Source: an uncultured Collinsella sp. (GTDB lineage: Bacteria > Actinomycetota > Coriobacteriia > Coriobacteriales > Coriobacteriaceae). Taken from it: a stretch of DNA of 6,018 nucleotides. Below, piece by piece: positions 1-4,710 of this stretch. The notes beneath the pieces were generated by a model, which was given only the letters and a program-made list of their open reading frames with translations, ran no database searches and was not told the DNA's origin. Location: contig URKV01000109.1 in the NCBI GenBank assembly GCA_900548565.1, positions 1-6,018 of the forward strand, given 5' to 3'. The translations under genes were made by a program, and so were the position numbers. Within the stretch, counting starts at the first letter, position 1. Each line of letters opens with the position of its first letter.

Positions 1-49
1 ATCTACACGCGTAAGATCGTCGGCAGCGTCAGATGTGTATAAGAGACAG
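1..49 (+). other. Untrimmed Illumina Nextera adapter (sequencing artefact)
   Basis: This stretch is not genomic DNA. Bases 1-8 (ATCTACAC) are the 3' end of the Illumina P5 oligo. Bases 9-16 (GCGTAAGA) are an 8-base i5 index, which I recall as Nextera index S517. Bases 17-30 (TCGTCGGCAGCGTC) are the Nextera Read 1 primer site, and bases 31-49 (AGATGTGTATAAGAGACAG) are the 19-bp Tn5 mosaic end. The order and spacing are exactly those of a Nextera i5 adapter, so the genomic insert begins at base 50. The mosaic end should not be read as a natural Tn5 insertion. Confidence 0.98.
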
Positions 50-393
50 ACATGGAGGTCGAGGAGCTCGCGCGCAAGGGCGGCTACGTAACCTACCAGG
101 GCAAACAGTGCACCGAGTACGCCGTCGCCAACTCCGCCGCGCGCGTTTGCGCCGCCGTGCTGCATAACGAGCACGCCGTGCTTTCCGCCTCCACGCTCAT
201 GACCGGCCAGTATGGCGAGGAGGGCATCTTCACCTCCCTGCCGTGCGTGATCGGTGCCGAGGGCGTCGAGGAGGTCTACACGCTCGACCTGTCCGAGCAC
301 GAGCTCGAGGGCTTCCACAAGAGCTGCCAGCACATCCGCGACAACATCGCCCAGCTCGACTGGTGGGACGCCGAGGCCTACGACGCCAAGTAA
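50..393 (+). CDS. ldh: L-lactate dehydrogenase-type enzyme, C-terminal fragment (5'-truncated by contig end)
   Basis: This is the C-terminal third of an NAD-dependent 2-hydroxyacid dehydrogenase of the LDH/MDH superfamily, most likely L-lactate dehydrogenase, which interconverts pyruvate and L-lactate in the cytoplasm during fermentation. The frame is open from the adapter junction to a TAA at 391-393. About 113 residues remain of an expected 310-320, so the Rossmann NAD-binding half and the catalytic HGD histidine are missing. The visible part matches the family's substrate-binding end: a GGYVTYQGK segment with the conserved threonine region, the helix AVANSAARVCAAVLHNE, the strand VLSASTLMTGQYG, then IFTSLPCVIGAEGVEEVYTLDLSEHE. 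The ATG at 52 is an internal methionine, not the start, because bases 50-51 belong to the preceding codon. A strong terminator follows 42 bp after the stop. A related 2-hydroxyacid dehydrogenase or malate dehydrogenase cannot be excluded, because the specificity residues lie in the lost half. Confidence 0.85.
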
Positions 394-434
394 GCGTCGG
401 TTGCCGCGACACCTCGCTCATACGGACGCCATGC

Positions 435-477
435 AAAGCGGGCCGCGCCGGAAACCCACCGGCACGGCCCGCTTTTT
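435..477 (+). terminator. Rho-independent terminator after the ldh fragment
   Basis: The arms AAAGCGGGCCGCGCCGG (435-451) and CCGGCACGGCCCGCTTT (459-475) pair over 17 positions with one C/A mismatch around a 7-base loop (AAACCCA). A run of five T's (473-477) closes the + strand side. The hairpin lies between two convergent genes. On the - strand the stem is followed by only three T's, so it should stop the ldh transcript well and the opposing deglycase transcript less well. Confidence 0.9.
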
Positions 478-526
478 GACTCACACGGCACGCTTGCGAA
501 CCGAAGGTGAATGCTTTTCCCGTTAC

Positions 527-1495
527 TTAGTACTGCTCGATGCCCATGTAGCGACGAATCTCGGGGCTGTGGTCGAACACCTTGCCGCGGGCGGCACGCA
601 GCTCGCAGCTCATCGCGTAGAAGAAGATCGGCTCCAGGTACGAACGCACGCTGGCGGGCACCTCGCCCACGCCGTACTCGAGCGCGTCGAGCACCATGAC
701 CGTATCGGTGTGCGTGTTGAGGAACGCCAGCGCGCGCTCCTCCATGGGGCGGCACTCACCCGATCCGAGCTGCACAAAGTAGAACACGCCGGGCTCGGTG
801 GCTTCGAACGGGCCGTGGAAGTACTCGCCAGAGTGGATGTAGCAGCAGTGCTGCCACTGCATCTCCATGAGCGAGCAGATGGCCATAGCGTAGGTCTGGC
901 TAAAGTTGGGGCCGGAGCCCAGGATATAGAAGAACTTGTGCTGCTGGCAGAGCTCGGCAAAGCGGGCGCCCAGCTCGGCGTTGACCTTCTCGCGGGCGGC
1001 GGGCAGCAGTGCATCCATCTGCTTAAGACCGGCATACATGTCGGCAAGCGCCTCGTAACCCTCCTGCTGGTCGAGCAACTCGGCAGCCATCAGGGCGCCG
1101 ATGCCCTGAGGCACCTCGGCCTGCGACACGCCCTCGCCCCAGGGGTAGACCCAGGTGATCCACTTGCCGTTGTCGATCTTGGAGCCCTCGCAGTCGGTCA
1201 TGGCGACGACCTCGGCGCCGGCAGCCAACGCCATCTCGCAGCCATCGACGACCTCCTGCGTGTTGCCGCTGTGGCTGCAGGCAATAACGAGCGACTTCTC
1301 GCCAAGGCTCTTGGGGGCCATCAGGCAAAACTCGCGTGCCGTGTAGACCGTCGAGGTAAACGTGGTGGCCTCGCGCTTGAGCAGCTCGTTGGCCGGCATC
1401 AGGTCGATCATCGAACCGCCACAGGCGATCCAAAAGACATTCTCGATCTTGCCCTTGCGCTCGATGATTTCCTGAACCAGATCATGTGCGTTCAT
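527..1495 (-). CDS. SIS-domain sugar-amine 6-phosphate deglycase, FrlB-like
   Basis: This 322-residue cytoplasmic protein has two SIS (sugar isomerase) domains and resembles fructoselysine/glucoselysine 6-phosphate deglycases (FrlB, about 340 residues). Those enzymes split phosphorylated Amadori products into glucose 6-phosphate and an amine or amino acid. The N-terminal SIS domain shows the phosphosugar-binding elements ACGGSM (24-29) and CSHSGNTQEVV (73-83). The C-terminal SIS domain runs from about 186, with FYILGSGP (189-196), MEMQWQHC (210-217) and SGEYFHGPFE (222-231). Glu224 and His227 are the candidate acid/base pair by analogy with FrlB/FraB. The tail HSPEIRRYMGIEQY matches the family's usual DERRYYGGLVEY-like end. 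The start is fixed by AAGGAGG at 1505-1511, 9 bases before the ATG. A GntR/UTRA regulator lies upstream in the same direction, behind a candidate operator-promoter region. No Amadori kinase or permease gene is in the window, so the exact substrate is unknown. Glucosamine-6-phosphate-type isomerases are a less likely alternative. Confidence 0.82.
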   Translation of the reverse strand: MNAHDLVQEIIERKGKIENVFWIACGGSMIDLMPANELLKREATTFTSTVYTAREFCLMAPKSLGEKSLVIACSHSGNTQEVVDGCEMALAAGAEVVAMTDCEGSKIDNGKWITWVYPWGEGVSQAEVPQGIGALMAAELLDQQEGYEALADMYAGLKQMDALLPAAREKVNAELGARFAELCQQHKFFYILGSGPNFSQTYAMAICSLMEMQWQHCCYIHSGEYFHGPFEATEPGVFYFVQLGSGECRPMEERALAFLNTHTDTVMVLDALEYGVGEVPASVRSYLEPIFFYAMSCELRAARGKVFDHSPEIRRYMGIEQY

Positions 1496-1504
1496 CCTGA
1501 TGTT

Positions 1505-1511
1505 CCTCCTT
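1505..1511 (-). promoter_or_regulatory. Ribosome binding site of the deglycase gene
   Basis: The - strand reads AAGGAGG here, a near-perfect Shine-Dalgarno sequence placed 9 bases before the ATG at 1493-1495. It settles the start codon. Confidence 0.85.
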
Positions 1512-1527
1512 GTGCGGCGGTTTTGAG

Positions 1528-1552
1528 CGACGGCAGCTCGTACCTGCTGTCG
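1528..1552 (-). promoter_or_regulatory. Hairpin in the deglycase mRNA leader
   Basis: On the - strand, CGACAGCAG (1552-1544) pairs with CTGCCGTCG (1536-1528) around a 7-base loop, with one A/C mismatch in nine positions. It lies in the predicted leader between the candidate promoter and the ribosome binding site. No run of U's follows directly, so it does not look like an attenuator. It may stabilise the transcript or mean nothing. Confidence 0.4.
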
Positions 1553-1568
1553 TTCTATGTTGTCCTAT
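1552..1568. promoter_or_regulatory. Proximal candidate operator (direct-repeat copy 1)
   Basis: The + strand sequence GTTCTATGTTGTCCTAT differs at one of 17 bases from a second copy at 1614-1630. Read on the - strand it is ATAGGAC-AAC-ATAGAAC, two half-sites 10 bp apart facing the same way. It abuts the candidate -10 box (1568-1573) and covers the likely transcription start, where a bound repressor would block RNA polymerase. The best candidate ligand is the GntR/UTRA protein encoded next door; this assignment is inferred from position only. Confidence 0.6.
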
Positions 1569-1596
1569 TTATAACACGTGCAACAACGCCCGTGAA
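1568..1596 (-). promoter_or_regulatory. Candidate sigma-70 type promoter of the deglycase gene
   Basis: On the - strand, TTCACG (1596-1591, four of six matches to TTGACA) and TATAAA (1573-1568, five of six matches to TATAAT) are separated by exactly 17 bp. A start near 1560 would give a leader of about 65 bases. The two operator-like repeats flank this promoter, one just downstream of the -10 and one upstream of the -35. Confidence 0.55.
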
Positions 1597-1613
1597 GTCA
1601 TCTTAGCAAATTT

Positions 1614-1630
1614 GTTCTATGTTGTTCTAT
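1614..1630. promoter_or_regulatory. Distal candidate operator (direct-repeat copy 2)
   Basis: The + strand sequence GTTCTATGTTGTTCTAT, on the - strand ATAGAAC-AAC-ATAGAAC, contains a perfect 7-bp direct repeat with a 10-bp period. It lies 62 bp from the proximal copy, about six helical turns, so both copies face the same side of the DNA. That geometry suits cooperative binding or looping by dimers of a GntR-type regulator. Confidence 0.6.
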
Positions 1631-1639
1631 CTGTGAACG

Positions 1640-2395
1640 TTAGATGTCGAACACGTAGCGCGAGCCCACGATCTTTTGGCGGCCGAGCAGCAAGGGGCGC
1701 TCGTCCTCATCGGTAAAGTACGCCTCCATATAGAAGAGCGGCTCACCGACCGGCACCTCCAACAGCGGGGCCGCCTGAGCATCGGCAAGCGCAATCTCCA
1801 CGGTGCAGGGGTCGGACTTGAGCGGCGCGCGACCCGAATGCTCGGCAACGAGCGCAAAGATGGAATTGTCCGTGAGGTCCTTGTCGGCAAGCGTCTGCAG
1901 GTAGGGATGGTCGGCGAGCACAAAGGCGTTGTTCTCAAGCATGACAGGGATGCCGTCGGCTGTGCGCACGCGCTCGACCACGATAAGCTCACAGCCGGGC
2001 TCCACGCCAAAGAACGCCGCATCCTCGTGCGTCGCCGCGACCACCGTGCGCGACACCAGACGCGCACCCGGCACCATGTCGTTGGCAGCACAACCCTCAG
2101 TAAAGCTCTGGACGTCACCCTTCTGGCGAATCTTGCGCTTGAGCTTGGGCGCGCACACAAAGGTGCCCCTCCCCTGCTGGCGGTTGAGATACCCCGCACG
2201 CGACAGCTCCTCGATGGCGCGACGCACGGTGACGCGCCCCACGCCGTAGGACTTCGCGAGCTCCATCTCGGAAGGAATGCGCGAGCCGGCAGCGTACACG
2301 CCGCGCGCGATCTCGCCCTTTAGGTCGTCCATGACCTGCTGGTACAGCGGTACGGCGGACACGTCAGCGCGGCCGGTTTTATCGTCGAATGCCAT
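1640..2395 (-). CDS. GntR/HutC-family transcriptional regulator with UTRA domain
   Basis: This 251-residue DNA-binding regulator has the usual length for the HutC subfamily. A winged helix-turn-helix spans about residues 16-80: PLYQQVMDDL opens it, the recognition region IPSEMELAKSYGVGRVTVRRAIEEL sits at 40-64 (key residues PSE, LA, YGV, TVRRA), and the wing ends in GRGTFV. A UTRA effector-binding domain fills about 95-245. UTRA domains bind small molecules, commonly phosphorylated sugars or related metabolites, and release the DNA. The start is supported by GGAG at 2403-2406, seven bases before the ATG and inside the last recQ codons; the recQ stop is 2 bp away, so translation is probably coupled. 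The downstream gene encodes an FrlB-like deglycase, and the gap between them carries paired repeats that could be its operators. It could thus work like FrlR, a UTRA regulator of fructoselysine genes. The ligand is unproven. Confidence 0.88.
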   Translation of the reverse strand: MAFDDKTGRADVSAVPLYQQVMDDLKGEIARGVYAAGSRIPSEMELAKSYGVGRVTVRRAIEELSRAGYLNRQQGRGTFVCAPKLKRKIRQKGDVQSFTEGCAANDMVPGARLVSRTVVAATHEDAAFFGVEPGCELIVVERVRTADGIPVMLENNAFVLADHPYLQTLADKDLTDNSIFALVAEHSGRAPLKSDPCTVEIALADAQAAPLLEVPVGEPLFYMEAYFTDEDERPLLLGRQKIVGSRYVFDI

Positions 2396-2397
2396 CG

Positions 2398-4377
2398 TTA
2401 CGCTCCATCCCGCGCATGCTCGGACTCAAACTCTTCAATCGCCGCCATAAACTGCTCGCCAAAGGCGTCGGCCTTTTTCTCGCCAATGCCGTTGACCTGG
2501 ATCAGCTCGTCGCGTGTCTGTGGGCGCAGGCGGCACAGGCCGCGCAGGGCCTTGTCGGAAAAGACCATGTACGGCGCCATCTCCAGCTCGGTCGAAATCT
2601 CCTTGCGCAGGGCACGCAGGCGCTCGAACAGCTCGGCATCGTCGCCAACACGCGGGCGCTGATCCAGCTCGGCCTCCTCGCGCAGCAGATCGACGGCGCG
2701 GCGGGCGCGGGCCGAGGCCTTGCGCTTGGACGCACGACGCTTAACGGTAAAGGCGAACGCCTCATCCTCGACCTCGACGGCACGCGGACCCAGCCCCACG
2801 ACCGGGTACTGCCCCTGCGAGGTGGCCAGATAACCGCGGCCGCACAGCTGGCCGATGATGTCCTTGATGCGCCCGACCGATTCGCTCGACAGCTCACCGT
2901 AGCCGCGGTCCTCGTCCAGATGCATCTGGCGAATGCGCTCGGTGTTGCCGCCGTGGAGCACATCGGCGATGAGCGACTTGCCAAAGCGCATGGGACGCGT
3001 GGCCACATAGCGCACGGCAGCGCGGGCCATATCGGTGACGTCCTCGACCTCGAACTGCGTGAGGCAGTTGCCGCAGTTGCCGCAGCTCTCGACGTCGTCC
3101 GTGGCGGTGCCGCCCGTACTGGCCGCGGCATGCTCGGCCGCGGCCTCGTCGCCAAAGTAGCGCAGCATGTATTCGCGCAGGCAGCCGGTGGTATTGCAGT
3201 AGCCCTCCATCTGGCTGAGCAGACGATATCGATTCTGGAGCGCCCACGCGTGCTGCTCGTCGTCGAGCGCCTCATCGGCAGCATCGCCGCGATCGATCAG
3301 AAAGCGGCGCATACGGAAATCGTTGCCGTTCCACAGCAAATGGCAGCTGGCCGGATCGCCGTCGCGGCCGGCGCGGCCCGCCTCCTGGTAGTAGGCCTCG
3401 ATGCTCTCGGGCACGTTGTTATGGATCACGTAACGCACGTTGGGCTTGTCGATGCCCATGCCAAAGGCGTTGGTGGCAACCATCACCTGAATGTCATCAT
3501 CGATAAAGGCACGCTGGCTCTGGCGGCGGGCGTCGTTGCCCATGCCGGCATGGTAGCGGCCCACGCGAATGCCGCTGGGGCCCAGTGCCTCGGCAAGCTC
3601 CGCGGCCAGCGCGTCGACCGTCTTGCGGGTGGAGCAATACACGATGCCGCTCTCGCTCGAATGCGCGATCACGTAGTCGCGCACCCAGGCGGCCTTGGCC
3701 TTGTCGCCCATCTCCTCGCAACCAAAGTAGAGGTTCTTGCGATCAAAACCCGTCACCACGGTCGCCGGGTTTTGCAGGCCGAGCATTTGCTGGATATCGG
3801 CGCGCACGCGCTCGGTCGCCGTGGCGGTAAACGCCGCCACGATTGGGCGCCGCGGCAGGGAATCGATGAACTCGCGAATCTGCAGGTAAGCGGGACGGAA
3901 ATCCTGGCCCCACTGGCTCACGCAGTGGGCCTCGTCAATGGCCACGAGAGGCACGCCGATGCCGCCTTCGGCCGCAGCTTCCTGCGCAAAGGCCAGAAAG
4001 CGCGGCTCGAGCAGGCGCTCGGGCGCCACATACATAAGCTGGTAGCGGCCCTCGCGCGCCCGCTTGAGCACGGTATTTTGCTGGGCCGGGGTAAGGCTGG
4101 AGTTGAGATAACTGGGACGCGCACCCGCCGCGAGCAGCGCGCGGGTCTGGTCCTCCATAAGCGACAGCAACGGGCTCACCACAAAGGTGATACCAGGCAG
4201 CATAAGCGCAGGCACCTGGTAGCAAATGGACTTGCCGGCGCCTGTGGGCATAACGCCGAGCGCATCGCGGCCGGCAAGAATCGCATCCACCATGCGGTCC
4301 TGCCCCGGGCGAAACGAGGTGTAGCCAAAATAGGCGCCGAGCGTGTCGAGCGCCATCTGCTGCATGCTATCGGTCAT
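2398..4377 (-). CDS. recQ: RecQ-family ATP-dependent DNA helicase
   Basis: This 659-residue helicase of superfamily 2 unwinds DNA 3' to 5' during recombination, repair and restart of stalled forks. All core motifs are visible: motif 0 FGYTSFRPGQ (17-26), Walker A MPTGAGKS (43-50), DEAH (148-151) followed by the RecQ-specific aromatic loop CVSQWGQDFRPAY (152-164), motif III AFTATAT (182-188), motif V VATNAFGMGIDKP (300-312) and motif VI YYQEAGRAGRDG (329-340). A zinc site follows, most likely C399, C432, C435 and C438. An RQC winged-helix region lies at about 440-545, then a basic linker (VKRRASKRKASARARR) and a C-terminal HRDC domain at about 581-650 with VNGIGEKKA near its end. The overall layout is the bacterial RecQ standard. 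The chosen ATG (4375-4377) has only a weak Shine-Dalgarno (AGGA); M5 and M8 are alternatives. The gene lies directly upstream of the GntR gene. Confidence 0.96.
   Translation of the reverse strand: MTDSMQQMALDTLGAYFGYTSFRPGQDRMVDAILAGRDALGVMPTGAGKSICYQVPALMLPGITFVVSPLLSLMEDQTRALLAAGARPSYLNSSLTPAQQNTVLKRAREGRYQLMYVAPERLLEPRFLAFAQEAAAEGGIGVPLVAIDEAHCVSQWGQDFRPAYLQIREFIDSLPRRPIVAAFTATATERVRADIQQMLGLQNPATVVTGFDRKNLYFGCEEMGDKAKAAWVRDYVIAHSSESGIVYCSTRKTVDALAAELAEALGPSGIRVGRYHAGMGNDARRQSQRAFIDDDIQVMVATNAFGMGIDKPNVRYVIHNNVPESIEAYYQEAGRAGRDGDPASCHLLWNGNDFRMRRFLIDRGDAADEALDDEQHAWALQNRYRLLSQMEGYCNTTGCLREYMLRYFGDEAAAEHAAASTGGTATDDVESCGNCGNCLTQFEVEDVTDMARAAVRYVATRPMRFGKSLIADVLHGGNTERIRQMHLDEDRGYGELSSESVGRIKDIIGQLCGRGYLATSQGQYPVVGLGPRAVEVEDEAFAFTVKRRASKRKASARARRAVDLLREEAELDQRPRVGDDAELFERLRALRKEISTELEMAPYMVFSDKALRGLCRLRPQTRDELIQVNGIGEKKADAFGEQFMAAIEEFESEHARDGA
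2403..2406 (-). promoter_or_regulatory. Ribosome binding site of the GntR gene inside recQ
   Basis: GGAG on the - strand lies within the final recQ codons (GGA GCG TAA), seven bases before the GntR ATG. Ribosomes finishing recQ would sit on this site, which argues for translational coupling. Confidence 0.7.
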
Positions 4378-4408
4378 GGTTTCCTAACGTCCAAGTCATC
4401 TGCCGCCG

Positions 4409-4414
4409 ATTATA
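4409..4414 (-). promoter_or_regulatory. Candidate -10 box of the recQ promoter
   Basis: The - strand reads TATAAT, a perfect -10 hexamer, with 31 bp between it and the recQ ATG in otherwise very GC-rich DNA. I find no convincing -35 hexamer at 16-18 bp upstream, so the promoter may be weak, activator-dependent or without a -35. Transcription from here would cover recQ and probably gntR. Confidence 0.5.
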
Positions 4415-4451
4415 CGCCGCCACGCGGACAGCAGCACACGGCCGCCGCCCA

Positions 4452-4537
4452 GACTAGTCGTTGGGGACGTTCTTAAACGACTAGTCAAACAAGAACGTCC
4501 CCAACGACTAGTCATTTAAGAACGTCCCCAATGACTA
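4452..4537. repeat. REP-like palindromic repeat cluster, three units with 27-bp period
   Basis: The palindrome GACTAGTC occurs at 4452, 4479 and 4506, exactly 27 bp apart. Between copies sits a 19-bp cassette with core AAGAACGTCCCCAAY. Unit 1 (4452-4486) is inverted, unit 2 (4479-4513) and unit 3 (4506-4537) are direct. Positions 4452-4474 and 4491-4513 form a perfect 23-bp inverted repeat around a 16-base loop that itself contains GACTAGTC. Unit 3 differs from unit 2 by one C-to-T change in the shared core. The four bases after GACTAGTC vary (AAAC in unit 2, ATTT in unit 3). The fourth GACTAGTC, due at 4533, reads GACTAAGC, where the insertion sequence begins. There is no run of T's, so a terminator role is unlikely. 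I recall similar GGGGACGTTCTT repeats as frequent in Coriobacteriia; copy number here is untested. Confidence 0.85.
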
Positions 4538-4540
4538 AGC

Positions 4541-4710
4541 TCTTGACAAGCGTGGAAACGTCGCTGGTTGAGCATAAGTCAGACACTATGACCCAATCCG
4601 AGGGCACGGAAACGACAGGAGCCCCCGCTCGTGACCGCGGGTCGGGGCTGCGACAATGTTGTTGAAGTGCCAGAGGCGCAGCCGCGCCGCAACGAGGTTG
4701 GGAGGCTCCC
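4541..4710 (+). ncRNA. Candidate bridge RNA region of the IS110 element
   Basis: In IS110-group elements such as IS621, the non-coding left end upstream of the recombinase gene encodes a bridge RNA of roughly 180 bases, with one loop guiding the target and one guiding the donor. Here the left non-coding region is the right length and contains no convincing gene. Visible stems are AGCCCC (4620-4625) with GGGGCT (4644-4649), enclosing CGC (4626-4628) with GCG (4637-4639); GGCGC (4675-4679) with GCGCC (4684-4688) around AGCC; and a weak GTCA (4578-4581) with TGAC (4589-4592). I could not assign target and donor guides with confidence. The 3' tail of the element is an alternative location if it belongs to the IS1111 group. 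Confidence 0.4.
4700..4705 (+). promoter_or_regulatory. Ribosome binding site of the transposase, within a small palindrome
   Basis: GGGAGG lies five bases before the GTG start at 4711. It is part of GGGAGGCTCCC (4700-4710), a perfect 11-base palindrome running up to the start codon. It supports the GTG start, which also keeps catalytic D11 at the family's usual position. Confidence 0.7.

Noticed and set aside
31..49. Tn5 mosaic end as a natural transposon end
   Set aside because: It is preceded in perfect order by the Nextera primer site, an i5 index and the P5 end, so it comes from library preparation.
1528..1552. Riboswitch or attenuator in the deglycase leader
   Set aside because: A single short hairpin with a mismatch and no U-tract; no known riboswitch core is visible in the 65-base leader.
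254..1606. 450-codon open frame on the + strand antisense to the deglycase gene
   Set aside because: It is a shadow of high-GC coding on the opposite strand. It shows no recognisable domain, and it overlaps the end of ldh and the terminator.
1676..2323. 215-codon open frame on the + strand opposite the GntR gene
   Set aside because: The - strand encodes a clear GntR/UTRA protein. The + frame is an antisense shadow without known motifs.
2389..4476. 695-codon open frame on the + strand antisense to recQ
   Set aside because: Low-complexity Ala/His/Gly/Leu translation typical of the complement of a GC-rich gene. The opposite strand has every RecQ motif.
4452..4513. Intrinsic terminator formed by the 23-bp inverted repeat
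   Set aside because: No run of T's follows on either strand, and it lies upstream of both flanking genes, so nothing needs terminating there.
4452..4537. CRISPR array
   Set aside because: Only three units, one inverted. The repeats share boundaries with no true spacers, and no cas genes are nearby.
4577..4594. Target guides AGTCA and ATGAC as matches to the GACTAGTC target
   Set aside because: Only four to five bases match, and the target is itself palindromic, so chance matches are expected. Not strong enough to assign guide loops.
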